This document shows positions 45,501 through 54,954 of a DNA stretch of 64,000 nucleotides, in pieces. The stretch spans positions 1 through 64,000 of the forward strand of contig JABCZL010000021.1 of assembly GCA_013289685.1 (NCBI GenBank), in the 5' to 3' direction. A program made the position numbers and the translations under genes. The notes below the pieces were generated by a model. The model made no database searches. It was given only the letters and a program-made list of their open reading frames with translations, and was not told the DNA's origin. The first letter of the stretch is position 1. Every line of letters begins with the position of its first letter. The DNA comes from Acidobacteriota bacterium. GTDB taxonomy: Bacteria; Acidobacteriota; Terriglobia; Terriglobales; Acidobacteriaceae.

Positions 45501-48500
45501 CGATTTCGCTTCGCCGGCGCCGCTCCGCTTCCACCCTCTGCCGTTCGGCCTGTTCCTCGGTGAGGCGTCGTTTGGCGAGATCCAGCTGAGTCTTGATCTC
45601 GATGCTCTCGGGGAATCTGCGAAGCGCCTGCTCCAAACTGGCAACCGCTTGAACTGCCTGGTTGGAATTCAATAGCTGCTGCGCCGCGCCGATTGCCTTC
45701 TCGATTTCCGCTCGCTTGAGCCGCTCCGCTTCGATCCTTTGCCTTTCAGCTTCTTCCGCGAAATGCCGTTTGGCCAGGTCCAGCTGAGTCTTGATCTCGG
45801 TGCTGTCCGGAAATCTGCGAAGCGCTTGCTCCAAGCCGGAAATCGCCTGCGCTGCCTGATTGGAATTCAACAGCTGTTGCGCAGCGGCGATACTCTTCTC
45901 GATCTCAGCTCGCTTGAACTGCTCCGCCTGGAGCCTTTGCTTTTCGGCTTCTTCCTCCGCCAAACGCCGTTTGGCGAGGTCCAACTGTGCCTTGATCTCG
46001 ACGCTGTCCGGATATCTGCGAACCGCCTCCTCCAACGTGGAGACCGCCCGAGCCGTCTGCTTGGAATTCAACAGGTGCAGCGCGGTGGCGATTGCCTCAT
46101 CGATTTCTGTTTGCCGGCGCAGTTCCGCCTGGATCCTTCGCCTCTCAGCCTCTTCCTCCGCAATGCGTTGTTGGGCCAGTTCGAACTGCGCTTTGAGCTT
46201 TGGGCTGTCCGGGTATTTGCGGACCGCCTTCTCCAGGCCCATCATCGCTAGATTCGTCTGCTTGCTCTCCAACAGTTGCGTGGCCCGGGCGACCTCCCGC
46301 TCAATGTCTTCTTGTTTCAGCCTTTCCTGCCGTGCCGCTCGCTCCTGCTCTTCCTGTTGGATCGCCAAACGCTGCCGGGCAATTTCCAGTTGCGACTTCA
46401 GCTCTTCACTTCCCGGAAACTGGCGGAGTCCTTGCTCCAGCGCTTCCACCGCGCGCCCAGCCTGATTGGAATTCAGCAGCTGCCGGGTGCTTGTGATTTC
46501 GCTGTCGATCCACGCCTGTCTGCGCCGCGCCTCCTGCTCGGCCTGTTCCCGCCGCGCCTGTTCGGCCGCCACGTAGCCCTGCACCACGCTCCGTTCCGAC
46601 TTCAGCTTTTCGCTCTCGGGATAACGGCGCAGCGCCTGCTCCAGGCTTGCCAGCGCGCGGCCAACTTGATTGGAGTCCAACAGTTGCCGCGCAGCCGCGA
46701 TCTCTTTCTCGACTTCAGCCTGCTGCCGCCGTGTTTCCTGCTCGAACCGCTCTCGTTCCGCTTGTTCGATCGCGAAGTGTTGCCGGGCAACTTGCAGTTG
46801 CGACTTCAGTTCTTCACTGTCGGGATACTCGCGCAGCGCCTGTTCCAGTTCAGCCAGGGCCCGGCTCGCCTGCCTGGCATCCAGCAACTGCTGAACCTTC
46901 GCGCGCTCCCGGTCGATCTCTGCCCGCTGACGCCTGGCCTCCTGCTCGGCGCGCTCTCGCTCCGCGATCTCCACCGCCAGGCGCCGCTGGGCAAACTCCA
47001 GTTGCGACATCAGTTCCTGGCTGTCGGGAAAGCGGCGAAGCGCTTGCTCCAGAAGCACCAGCGCCTGGCCGGTTTGCCGCGACCCCAGCAACTGCTGCGA
47101 ATTCGCGAGCTCCTTCTCGATCTCTGCCCGCTTGCGGCGTGCCTCTTGCTCGGCGCGATCCCGCTGCTCCTGCTCTCGCTCCAACAAGTCTTCGAGTACG
47201 ACGACTTGAGCCTGCAATTCCTGGCTGCTGGGGTAGTGCTGCAGCGCATCCCGCAGCCTCTTCAGTGCCAGTGCGGTTTGCCCCGACCGCTGCAGTTCAG
47301 TCGAAGCCGAGATCTGCATGCCGATGTAGCGCCGCGTTTCCGCCGCCTGGCGCTCGGCTTCTCTTCGCTGCGCATCCTGCCGCGAGATCGTTTCCGTAAC
47401 CATCGACAGCAGCGAGATCAGGCCCGAGTCATCGGGATAGCGCTCCAACGCATCATTCAACACGCCTTGCGCGCGGATTAATTTACCCGACTCCAGCAAT
47501 TGCCGGGCGGTCGTCATCTGGCCTTCAATGAACAAACGCCGGGTCCAGGCATCCCGCTGTTTCTCTGCGAAACTTCTCAATTTCAGCAGGCCCAGCTCGT
47601 CGGGAAACCGCTGCAGTGCGGCGTCGGCCTTGTCACAGGCAGCCGCGTATTCGTCACGGTTCAGCAGGTCTTCAATCTCGCTGCAAGTTTCTTCCAGCGC
47701 GCGTCGCCGCAGTTCGTGTTCCCGGCCGGCCGTCGCAGTGCGCACCAGTTGGTGAACTTCCGCAACCGTACTGTCGACCGCTTCGGCCTGGCGCAAGAGT
47801 TCCAGAGCCGATGTGTAGTGGCGCAGAGTGATCTCTTTGCGCGCTTCCCCCAGAAGGTCGTCGAGCTTCTTCCGCTTGGCCCGCTCGCCAATTTCCTTGG
47901 ACAGAATCGCGTTGAGCGCCTTGGCGGTCGTGTCTGACGGGTCGACACTGAGCGCTTCTTCCACGGCGCGCTTGGCCGTATCCAGGTCTCCTCCGCTGTG
48001 CGCCATCTCCGCCCGGCGCAAAGCGTCGGTCAGCAGAGTGCTCGAGCGCCGCACCGAATTCCGGAACTCGATCAGCTGCGAGTTGGTGCCGTCCAGCCGG
48101 ACCGCCTGGTCGAGCAAGGTCAGGGCATCGTCCCACCGCCGGGCAGAGAGCGCCTCCTCGGCTTGCGACCGCAGCAGCCCGACCTGCTCGGCGATTTGCT
48201 GTTTCTGAATCTGGCTCTGCACTTCGCGCAGCAACTCATTGGCGCGCCGGTGCTGTTTGTCCAGTTTCAGAACCTGCTTGAGTTGTTCCCGAGCCTTCGT
48301 CCAGTCCCGCGTCTCCATGCTCACTTCGGCGACGCGGAGACATTTGGCAATCACGTCGCGGCCCAGCTTCTCCTGTACCGATTGCAGTTCGAAGACGAAG
48401 TCCTCCATCGCCGTGAAGCGGTCGTTGCGGTCTTTCGCCAGCGCCCGCTGGATGATCGTGTCGAGTTCCGGCGGGCAGGGCTGTACGAAGTTCGACAGCA

Positions 48501-49185
48501 ACGGAGGCGGCTCCTGCAAAATCTTCGCCAGCGTTGAGGTTGGATCCTTCCCCTGAAACGGCAGAACTCCGGCGATAAACTCAAACAGCAGTACGCCCGT
48601 GGAATAGATGTCAGAGCGGGCATCGACGTCCAAACCCTGAATCTGTTCGGGAGACATGTAGTACAGGCTCCCGATCACCTGTCCAGTTCGCGTGAACCGC
48701 TCATTCCCCAGCTGAGCGATGCCGAAGTCGACAATCTTCACCACCCCGTCCTTCAGCACCACCACGTTGCCCGGTTTCACGTCGCGATGAATGACCTGCC
48801 GCTGGTGTGCGTAGCCCAGTCCCTCACAGGCCTGGATCATGATGCTTAACTTCTCTGTCAGGGTGAAGGGGCGTTTTTCCTTGATGATCTTCTCGAGACT
48901 GTCGCCCTCCAGATACTCCATGACCAGATACGGGATCCCGTCCTGATCGCCGAGGTCATAGACCGTTACGATGTTGGGGTGCTGGAGTGCTCCGGTGGAG
49001 TGCGCCTCGCGGTAGAAGCGCTTCAACAGCAGGGGATCATCGGAGAATACCGAAGTGACTTTCTTGATCGCGACCATCCGTCCGATCGTCGGATCGACCG
49101 CCTTATAGACCTGTCCCATCCCCCCGTGACCGATCACTTCGATCACTTCGTACTTGCCGATCTTGTTGACTTTGGGCGGAACCAT
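42580..49185 (-). CDS. giant Ser/Thr kinase with TPR-like repeats, PEGA domains
   Basis: 2201 residues. Kinase 10-270: P-loop GHGGMGQVY, VAIKK lysine, HRDVKPGN, DFG, SPE and D-x-W-S-type DIYSTG. Then TPR-like units with growing regularity (from about 300), and at least 13 repeats of roughly 68 residues (AEIEKSIAAAQQLLNSNQAA, QAISGLEQALRRFPDS, EIKTQLDLAKR), which form long charged coiled coils. One membrane helix near 1682-1704 (WIIAAAAFAALIMGVIVV); outside it PEGA-type beta domains (IEIRPAGAKVRVGN; TIRDAKPNAQVFADG), then an NTF2/SnoaL-like end (SLMNNYKAAYEHRDLNALVA ... HWLIQKGL). The kinase is cytosolic, the PEGA part periplasmic. Near T6SS genes, it may be a PpkA-like regulator, but no FHA partner is visible. 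Confidence 0.93.
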   Translation of the reverse strand: MVPPKVNKIGKYEVIEVIGHGGMGQVYKAVDPTIGRMVAIKKVTSVFSDDPLLLKRFYREAHSTGALQHPNIVTVYDLGDQDGIPYLVMEYLEGDSLEKIIKEKRPFTLTEKLSIMIQACEGLGYAHQRQVIHRDVKPGNVVVLKDGVVKIVDFGIAQLGNERFTRTGQVIGSLYYMSPEQIQGLDVDARSDIYSTGVLLFEFIAGVLPFQGKDPTSTLAKILQEPPPLLSNFVQPCPPELDTIIQRALAKDRNDRFTAMEDFVFELQSVQEKLGRDVIAKCLRVAEVSMETRDWTKAREQLKQVLKLDKQHRRANELLREVQSQIQKQQIAEQVGLLRSQAEEALSARRWDDALTLLDQAVRLDGTNSQLIEFRNSVRRSSTLLTDALRRAEMAHSGGDLDTAKRAVEEALSVDPSDTTAKALNAILSKEIGERAKRKKLDDLLGEARKEITLRHYTSALELLRQAEAVDSTVAEVHQLVRTATAGREHELRRRALEETCSEIEDLLNRDEYAAACDKADAALQRFPDELGLLKLRSFAEKQRDAWTRRLFIEGQMTTARQLLESGKLIRAQGVLNDALERYPDDSGLISLLSMVTETISRQDAQRREAERQAAETRRYIGMQISASTELQRSGQTALALKRLRDALQHYPSSQELQAQVVVLEDLLEREQEQRDRAEQEARRKRAEIEKELANSQQLLGSRQTGQALVLLEQALRRFPDSQELMSQLEFAQRRLAVEIAERERAEQEARRQRAEIDRERAKVQQLLDARQASRALAELEQALREYPDSEELKSQLQVARQHFAIEQAERERFEQETRRQQAEVEKEIAAARQLLDSNQVGRALASLEQALRRYPESEKLKSERSVVQGYVAAEQARREQAEQEARRRQAWIDSEITSTRQLLNSNQAGRAVEALEQGLRQFPGSEELKSQLEIARQRLAIQQEEQERAARQERLKQEDIEREVARATQLLESKQTNLAMMGLEKAVRKYPDSPKLKAQFELAQQRIAEEEAERRRIQAELRRQTEIDEAIATALHLLNSKQTARAVSTLEEAVRRYPDSVEIKAQLDLAKRRLAEEEAEKQRLQAEQFKRAEIEKSIAAAQQLLNSNQAAQAISGLEQALRRFPDSTEIKTQLDLAKRHFAEEAERQRIEAERLKRAEIEKAIGAAQQLLNSNQAVQAVASLEQALRRFPESIEIKTQLDLAKRRLTEEQAERQRVEAERRRRSEIEKAIASAQQLLNSAQTSRAISTLQQTLRNYPDSDELITKLQDAQRQLAVEQAEREKAEQEARRLQAEISKEIGASRLLLDSGQTAQAVASLEQAVEKFPQSQELKVQLDAASQRLVREKEEKARAEEAAARRRREIENRITAARKWMESNRAQDAVEAIQNSAREFPESAELQSLLAAAQQRLKQEREEQAKAAREAQIRRERIAAEVESAKRLLKANQTEKACEVLEKAVQLYPESEELRSQLSAGKGKLAQEKAEREEAEKRRARLESETSRAQSLLDSGKPDEAVQAVEAALKSLGKNPQLQSLLEAAKVAVKQKKAEEKRRLEQQKQADELKRLRERDLGELAKLADAIGGANLAVLEKRMRQAQAVAGKHADDREFQESFTGVRGTLQSAIDGLREQEVERAQTRMATRVFAPVEEPRAQAPVADEPAQRQAQRVPQLEPGKKRPPLASKWIIAAAAFAALIMGVIVVKVVSTPKSYVVHIEIRPAGAKVRVGNQTCTTPNCQLSLPAGSYQLNAELQGYQSYSQPLVVNPKGAEVSYDLVPIPGGSFLLVKTGVDGADVLINGKKSEQTTTGGILRLPLDPAEYNIEVRKSGYLPVKPKRARVNKDEETTVAFELKLSPTMAALTIRDAKPNAQVFADGHYLGLTASDGSFSHELDPGPHQVLLSLDGHKSSAVSSKFTAGNTGNIDGKEFKFTDVSPPLHSVMVTVRNLPADAFVTVDGHDRHQADNSGVAKFEVPAGSHTLELSKDNFKPRTLSQSFTGQTTLDGLMEAATSAEDTEWASLGSSSDMSALQGFLNKYAGGKYVQPAETKLEKLVNESQNESELEGFAKKFPNTTAGGLAEKKVERFRLDAARKLTEEQDRRDIQSLMNNYKAAYEHRDLNALVALYPTLSAEHQKATQTKFKNASSVTMELSTDQLKIDGEQATIKVSQALKWVQKDGSGSSDIPPPLTFTLTKKGGHWLIQKGL
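44810..47250 (-). repeat. tandem repeats of about 204 bp in the kinase gene
   Basis: About 13 units of roughly 68 codons, each with QQLLNS-x-Q, LEQALRRFPDS and a polar linker rich in ERERAEQEARR. Boundaries approximate; end units are degenerate. Confidence 0.75.
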
Positions 49186-49425
49186 TGGCTGTAGGCGACC
49201 AGACTCGCCGGCGGCATAGACACATCACTCGTCGCAAAAAACGCTACCACGGAAAGGCATGAACCCGCCAACGAATGCTCTCGGCGCAAATGGGCTCATT
49301 TTCAGCATTCTTTCGACGACCAGCACGGGGGAGGGACGCTAATTTCGAAGCAAGCGGTAGACAGCATCGCAAGGCCAACCGCCGGTGGCCAACTCATCAG
49401 GTACTACTCCATTCCAACCGTCAGC

Positions 49426-50253
49426 CTACCGTTTGGAATTGGAAATCACTTGCAGCAAATTCGGGTCTGCTCCGTCGGCCAGCAGACGGTTTCGCGTGTC
49501 CCCGTTCAGACTGAAATTCACGCCATACGTTTGAACGAGAATCGCCATCCGGTTGTTTGTAATCCAGCCCTTGAGCCCAGTTTCAACCTCAGCGAGAGAG
49601 AAGGGTGAAGACGGCACCGCCTTGTTTTTTGCCGGCTCTTTCGCAGGAACGGGCGACGTAACCGTCGACGTCACCGTCGCTACCGGTTCGGGAACGTGCC
49701 AATTTGCCTCCTGCTTGCTGATCCACCCCTTGTGCAGCATGTCTTCCAGGCTGGCTCGCGACTTGTCCGACCCCGGTTGCCGGGCCGCTTTGCGAAACCA
49801 TTTCGCAGCTTCTTTCCGGTTCCGGGAGATGCCGGTCTCCCCATCCCCATCCATATACAAAAGCGCCAGTTCGTACTCGGCGGTGGCATAGTTATGGTCC
49901 GCAGATTTTCGCAGCCATTCCAGTGCCCGCTTGGGGTCCTTTGCAAGGTATGGGGTGAAACCTTTCCGGTACATGACCCACAACGCGTCTTGCGCCCCCG
50001 CATGTTCCAGCACGGCGGACTTCTCCAGCCACTCCATTCCTTGCTTCACGTCCTTGGCTATGCCCTGCCCGCTGATATACGCCTTGGCCAGTTCATACTG
50101 GGCCTCGGCATTTCCTTCTTTGGCCTGCGTTTTGAGGCTCTCGACACTTTGAGCTGGCGCCGGTACCGCAGCGACCAGCGCACCCGCCGCGACGACGCAT
50201 ACCAGCATTTTGCAGACCAGAACTCCCCGAACCAGAGGCCGATCAAGATTCAT
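49426..50253 (-). CDS. exported Sel1-repeat protein
   Basis: 275 residues. Signal peptide near 1-35 (LVCVVAAGALVAAVPAPAQS). Sel1-like repeats: EGNAEAQYELAKAYISGQGI, VKQGMEWLEKSAVLEHAGAQ, PKRALEWLRKSADHNYATAE, then an N-rich variant (YMDGDGETGISRNRKEAAKW). Basic/Pro linker and a C-terminal motif (GLKGWITNNRMAILVQTYGV). Periplasmic adaptor-like protein. It sits just upstream of the giant kinase on the same strand, separated by 240 bases. Confidence 0.85.
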   Translation of the reverse strand: MNLDRPLVRGVLVCKMLVCVVAAGALVAAVPAPAQSVESLKTQAKEGNAEAQYELAKAYISGQGIAKDVKQGMEWLEKSAVLEHAGAQDALWVMYRKGFTPYLAKDPKRALEWLRKSADHNYATAEYELALLYMDGDGETGISRNRKEAAKWFRKAARQPGSDKSRASLEDMLHKGWISKQEANWHVPEPVATVTSTVTSPVPAKEPAKNKAVPSSPFSLAEVETGLKGWITNNRMAILVQTYGVNFSLNGDTRNRLLADGADPNLLQVISNSKR

Positions 50254-50495
50254 GGCAAATTCCGCGAAAATCGGTTCTGCGAATAGCCGGCCCTAACGCC
50301 GCTGGAAGCCGATGTTAGTTCCGCTTAGGCCCGAAGTCAATCGGAAGCCTCAAGTCCCCACCCCTCTGCATCTCCCTTCGCAACGCCCCCCGAGGCCTCC
50401 CCCACGGCACTCCGCCCGGCCCCAGGTTTCGTGCTACTCTATGCCATTCTTGGGCCGGCGCCTTCCCGCGGGTCGGGCGCTACCTGGCATGAGCG

Positions 50496-52298
50496 ATGAA
50501 ATACTGCCCTGCATGTAACAAGACGTATCCCGGCGAATACAGCGTCTGTCCGGGGGATCAGACTGGTCTGCAAAGCGTTCACGAGCTTCAGCCCGGGATG
50601 ATCATTCGCAATAAGTACCAGATTCTGGATCGCATCGGCATTGGCGGCATGGGCGTCGTCTACCGTGGCCGGCACCTCACCTTCAACGAGGTGTGCGCCA
50701 TCAAGATCGTCAACGAAGCCATCGCCGGAGATCAGAATTTCCTGCAGCGCTTTCAGACCGAAGCCGTAGTCACCCGCAAACTCCGCCATCCCAACGCCGT
50801 CCGAGTCGACGACTTCGACTACACCGAGGACGGCCGTCCCTTCATCGTCATGGAATTGGTGGAGGGCAAGAACATCGGCGAGATCCTCCAGGAGCAGGGC
50901 CCATTGCGCGTTCCGCGCGCGGTTCGCGTTGCAACGCAAGTGGCGCGCGCCCTGGGCGTCGCTCACAAGCTCGGGGTCGTGCATCGCGATATCAAGCCCG
51001 GCAACATCATCCTCACCACCGACGAGCAGGGTCAGGAAACCGCCAAGGTCCTCGATTTCGGCATCGCCAAACTCCGCGAAGCCGCGGGAGACGCCAACCC
51101 AGGCATGACCATGACGGGCATGGTGGTGGGCACTCCTCTTTATATGTCTCCCGAGCAGTTCATGGGAAAAAAGGCCGCGGGAGAAATCGACGGCCGCACG
51201 GATATTTATTCCCTCGGTGTGGTGCTCTATCAAATGGTCACCGCGCAGTTGCCCTTTGACGGCGACACCCCGTATTCCCTGATGCTGCAGCACATCCAGG
51301 GAACCGTGCGGCCACCGCACGAACTTGCCCCCGAGTTGCACATTCCGGAGTCGCTCTCACAAGTGATTCTGAAAGCCATCGACAAGTCGCGAGACCAGCG
51401 ATATCAGACTGCCGAAGAACTGATTGCGGCACTGGATCAAGTCGCCAGCGATCAGCCCATAAGCCAGCAGGTGACGAACCCGGCCGGCGTCATAAGTCAG
51501 CCGCCGCCCAGCCAGCCGCCGCCCAGCCAAGTCGTGAAAGCACCGGTCTCGACCGTCGCGGCCCCACGTACGGCTCCGGCCTCGAAGGTTTCACCGACCC
51601 CTCCGAAAACTCAACCTTCGGTGGCGCCGACTGTCAGGACTACAGCGCCCGCGCCGATTCCGTCTGTGAGTCCGACGGTTGCGGCGCCACCGCCTTCAGC
51701 CCGCATCGCCACTGCATCGCCGGCAAGCTCCGTGCTCGTGAAGAGCGCGGAGCAGCATGTGCTTCTCCAGCCTCGAAAGTTCCGGCTCAAGCACTTTCTC
51801 ATCCTGGTTGTTTTGCTTTTGGCGGCCGGATTGGTCGCGGGCGTTGGATATCTGAAATTCCAGACTCTTCGCCGAACTCAAATTGAGAAAGCCGTCTATG
51901 ACCAGTTGAGTTCCGCGCCGTCGCTCACTCTTCGCCAGGCCGCGCTCAGAGTGTCCGTGTCCGACAAACGGGAAGTGACGCTCGATGGCGCCGTGACCAG
52001 CCCAGACGATCTCCAGTTAGCCGTGGACGCAGCCGCGAAGGTTCCTGGCGTAGCCAACGTGATCAATCGCGTCGTGGTGGCTCCGCTGACTCCGGTGAAA
52101 GTTCCGGTCACTGAAACCCCCGAGTCCCTCATCAGCGATGGGAATAAATATTTGGATGATGGCAAGTATGACGACGCGATCCAATGCTTCTCCAAAGCGG
52201 CAGCAGCGGATCCCACCAACAAAACCGCACAGGATCTAAAAGATCGCGCCACCCGCGCGAAACAAACGGAAGAGCTACTGCTCAAGAATCGCCAGTAG
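50496..52298 (+). CDS. membrane Ser/Thr kinase with BON and TPR domains
   Basis: 600 residues. Begins with a short Cys cluster (MKYCPACNKTYPGEYSVCPG; C4, C7, C18), then a kinase domain at about 40-300 with GIGGMGVVYRG, CAIKIV, HRDIKPGN, DFGIAK and SPEQFMG. A Pro/Ala linker (residues 330-425) leads to one membrane helix at about 433-452. Outside are a BON domain at 470-530 (GAVTSPDDLQLAVDAAAKVP) and a TPR unit at 545-590. BON domains bind phospholipid; together this is an envelope-sensing kinase. It reads divergently from the Sel1 gene. Confidence 0.93.
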   Translation: MKYCPACNKTYPGEYSVCPGDQTGLQSVHELQPGMIIRNKYQILDRIGIGGMGVVYRGRHLTFNEVCAIKIVNEAIAGDQNFLQRFQTEAVVTRKLRHPNAVRVDDFDYTEDGRPFIVMELVEGKNIGEILQEQGPLRVPRAVRVATQVARALGVAHKLGVVHRDIKPGNIILTTDEQGQETAKVLDFGIAKLREAAGDANPGMTMTGMVVGTPLYMSPEQFMGKKAAGEIDGRTDIYSLGVVLYQMVTAQLPFDGDTPYSLMLQHIQGTVRPPHELAPELHIPESLSQVILKAIDKSRDQRYQTAEELIAALDQVASDQPISQQVTNPAGVISQPPPSQPPPSQVVKAPVSTVAAPRTAPASKVSPTPPKTQPSVAPTVRTTAPAPIPSVSPTVAAPPPSARIATASPASSVLVKSAEQHVLLQPRKFRLKHFLILVVLLLAAGLVAGVGYLKFQTLRRTQIEKAVYDQLSSAPSLTLRQAALRVSVSDKREVTLDGAVTSPDDLQLAVDAAAKVPGVANVINRVVVAPLTPVKVPVTETPESLISDGNKYLDDGKYDDAIQCFSKAAAADPTNKTAQDLKDRATRAKQTEELLLKNRQ

Positions 52299-52310
52299 CC
52301 TGCACCTAAA

Positions 52311-52445
52311 CCGCTGCGCGTCCTTCCGCACCCTTCCTGCCGGCATTGTCCTTTGAGTTGACTTCCGCTTTGTTGACCAACAGCAGCTCCGCAATATCCT
52401 TATAGCCATTCGCTGCCGCCAAGTGTATCTCGTTATTCGGCCATC
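52311..52445 (-). pseudogene. ankyrin-repeat fragment
   Basis: In the same frame as the upstream HEAT gene, after two stops, the sequence reads NEIHLAAANGYKDIAELLLV then NKAEVNSKDNAGRKGAEGRA. That is one and a bit ankyrin repeat (H-L-A-A-x-x-G-x-x-D-I-A-E-L-L-L) with no start. It is a relic fused in place behind the HEAT gene. Confidence 0.6.
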
Positions 52446-52446
52446 A

Positions 52447-52920
52447 TCAATTTGACGCAGCCAGACACGTGGGCCGCGGTGGGGGCGTCTCACCCATTCG
52501 TTTTAAAGCCATCCGGATGGCCGGTGCAGATGTTAGGTCTCCGTGAAGGCAATCCACCTCAGGCAATAGCTTCAGAAGAACTGGAACGGCAACCTTGGCA
52601 CGAGGCCCCAGGTGTCCCAAAGAGGCTGCCACAAAGAACCGAACGGAGTCTTCATTGGTACTCAGGAGGGAAACTAATTCTTTTAACGTTGCATCGTCGA
52701 TCTCTTCGGGATCAATACTACGTGTCAAATCAGAAAGACGCTTGGCGGCGTTCGTTCTGATTGTTAAAGTTCCTCCCGTTTGTATGCTCACTATCGTCTC
52801 TTCGAGTTGTCCCTTGGACACAGCGCGACCTGTTGACTGTGCCCCAGAACCTAACGCAGAAACCAACGTGGCGGCAAGAACCGAAAACCGCAGCAAAGGC
52901 AATCGGATGATTTTTGCCAT
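52447..52920 (-). CDS. exported HEAT-repeat-like protein
   Basis: 157 residues. Signal peptide 1-27 (LLRFSVLAATLVSALGSGAQ). Then alpha-helical pairs: LKELVSLLSTNEDSVRFFVA, ASLGHLGPRAKVAVPVLLKL, LTSAPAIRMALKRMGETPPP, which resemble HEAT repeats. The end (PRPTCLAASN) is short. Upstream region carries no visible partner. Ends right before the ankyrin relic. Confidence 0.65.
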   Translation of the reverse strand: MAKIIRLPLLRFSVLAATLVSALGSGAQSTGRAVSKGQLEETIVSIQTGGTLTIRTNAAKRLSDLTRSIDPEEIDDATLKELVSLLSTNEDSVRFFVAASLGHLGPRAKVAVPVLLKLLPEVDCLHGDLTSAPAIRMALKRMGETPPPRPTCLAASN

Positions 52921-53043
52921 ACGTGGTCTTTCTCTTTCGTCAGGGAACCCTCCATGTCACGTTAACGGGCATCGTCCCGCCTGAAAGGTTTGGATTCACG
53001 GTAGTGGCCGGTCGCAACGTTACTCGCCCTGGATGCAACCGCG

Positions 53044-54675
53044 TCACGACCCCTGACTGAATGCTTCCTTCGCGACCTGCGCCTCCGTCTGGTCCGCTGC
53101 GGCCTGCTGATCTTCCAGAGCCTTCGCCGCGCTCGCGTCCGGCGGTGGCGGCGGTACATCCGACGCGGTCGTCTTGGTATCGGGAGCCTTCGGCAGCCCG
53201 CCGGTTCCCTGTTTCGACGACAACTCCTTCATCCCGTTGTCCAGTTGCTCCTGGAAATGATTGTGCATTTCCTGCAAATCATCCACCCCAACAGCCACTT
53301 GTTTCCCCGGCGCGCAATCCGTCTTCTTGCTGCTGGAGACACTCACCGTCACTTTCCGGTCGTTATCGGGCGTATCCGTAATGCGTGTGATTACGTCTCC
53401 CGAGGACAGCTGGCATTCCTGCCCATCGGCCGCCACGGCCAGATCGGTGTCCACCACGAACGTTCGTCTCGCCGGATCCAGTGCGGGCGGTACTTCCCCG
53501 CTGGCCTGCGTAGTGGTCGCCGAACCCTGCCCCTGTGCACTCCCGGCACTTGTGGCCGCCGGTTGCGCTGCTGCCGCCTGTTCTGCGGCGAGCTGCGCCT
53601 TCACTTCTTCCGCAATCGCTGCTTTGACTTCAGGCGTCAGAGTCACCGCGCCCGAACTTGCCGCCGGAGCATCGCCGCCCCCGTTACCCTGGTCGGCAGG
53701 CTGACCCGAAGCGTTGTCCCCGGCTGCGGCAGCCGCCGCCGCCACGTGGGCCTGATACGCCGCCTGCAGACTGGCAGAGAGCAAATAATCCGTCAGCCAG
53801 AACGCTGCCGAAGGATAGGTAGGATACGGCGCAAAATATCCGCCGTAGTATCCGTACCACGGCGCTCCGCCCCAGCCCCACCCGTAATAAACCGGCGCGG
53901 GCCATGGATTATAGGCCCACCCGTAATACGCAGGCCCGTAGTAGTACGCAGGCGTGTAACCGTAGTAGCAGCAGTATCCCCCATAGGAGTACGAGCGGTA
54001 CACGGTGGTATAGCTCCTGTTATTCACCACCACCGTCCGCGAAACGTAGGTGCGCCCGCCGCGCGTGACATAGGGCCTCTGCACGTAGCCCGAATGCTTG
54101 CCCGTGGTTACAATGTGCGCACCGTTGTGCGTGCTCTCGATCCGGCGGCTTCCGTTGAGCCCGTGCTCAATGTGCATGCCATTTCGATTGATGGAACGGA
54201 TCTGTCCATTGGGTCGGATGCTCGCCGTCCCGCCGCCATGCAGTGACACCTGCTTCCCCGGAAGCGGTCGGCTCGTCGTCTTCGCCACGCCGCCAGTTCC
54301 ACCTTTCCCCCCGTTGGTGCCGCCCGGCTTTCCCATGCCAGAGTTCGGACCCGTTCTCCCCACGTTGCCGCCTTTGCCCACATTTCCGGTCCCGGTCTTG
54401 CCGGCTGTACCCGTTCCAGTCTTGCCAACGCCCGCGTGTCCCGTTGCAGTTCCAGGCCTGCCCGCGGTGGACGGGTGAGTTCCCGTTGTGGAGTGGCTGG
54501 TCGAAGGATGCGCTGCCGGAGCATTATGCGGCGCACTCACATGCGGTGCTGGTGCTTTTGGCGCTGGGGGCGCCTTCTTCTGATCTGCGGACACATCGAC
54601 CACGGCTCCGGCGAGCAACAGCACAAGCACCACGGAGGCCTGCAGAATCGTTTCACGACGCGGGACAAAGTTCAT
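53044..54675 (-). CDS. exported Gly/Tyr-rich protein of unknown function
   Basis: 543 residues. Signal peptide 1-31 (LQASVVLVLLLAGAVVDVSA). Residues 35-145 are low-complexity His/Ser/Thr/Gly (GKTGTGTAGKTGTGNVGKGG). A beta segment follows (HGGGTASIRPNGQIRSINRN; YVTRGGRTYVSRTVVVNNRS), then an extremely aromatic stretch (GGYCCYYGYTPAYYYGPAYY) and a membrane-like W-L-T-D helix. The rest is Ala/Gln/Pro with a small C-terminal domain (TFVVDTDLAVAADGQECQLS; VITRITDTPDNDRKVTVSVS). Probably surface-exposed; not recognised. Confidence 0.75.
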   Translation of the reverse strand: MNFVPRRETILQASVVLVLLLAGAVVDVSADQKKAPPAPKAPAPHVSAPHNAPAAHPSTSHSTTGTHPSTAGRPGTATGHAGVGKTGTGTAGKTGTGNVGKGGNVGRTGPNSGMGKPGGTNGGKGGTGGVAKTTSRPLPGKQVSLHGGGTASIRPNGQIRSINRNGMHIEHGLNGSRRIESTHNGAHIVTTGKHSGYVQRPYVTRGGRTYVSRTVVVNNRSYTTVYRSYSYGGYCCYYGYTPAYYYGPAYYGWAYNPWPAPVYYGWGWGGAPWYGYYGGYFAPYPTYPSAAFWLTDYLLSASLQAAYQAHVAAAAAAAGDNASGQPADQGNGGGDAPAASSGAVTLTPEVKAAIAEEVKAQLAAEQAAAAQPAATSAGSAQGQGSATTTQASGEVPPALDPARRTFVVDTDLAVAADGQECQLSSGDVITRITDTPDNDRKVTVSVSSSKKTDCAPGKQVAVGVDDLQEMHNHFQEQLDNGMKELSSKQGTGGLPKAPDTKTTASDVPPPPPDASAAKALEDQQAAADQTEAQVAKEAFSQGS

Positions 54676-54954
54676 CGCACACTCCTGGCTATCAATTCCT
54701 CTTTTAATTGTGACGTCACCAACCGAAACGTTTCAGCCTATCGAAATTAGTCAACTCTGCCGACGCATACCCCAGCCCATGGCCACTGCACATTGGCCCT
54801 TCGCAAGCAGTAGGATGCGGTAATTCATAGACTAGATGAGGAAATCCCGATCGTCGTCGGTCTCCCCCTGAACGCCCTGGACACGGATTCCCTGCGGCGT
54901 CGGAGTGATGGCAATTTTGATCCCGGCCCCTGTGCAAGTCAAGCAAAATCCCGG

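Noticed and set aside
46276..47481. A 401-codon plus-strand frame in the kinase repeat region.
   Set aside because: Antisense shadow of the repeated, GC-rich kinase gene; no ribosome binding site or family.
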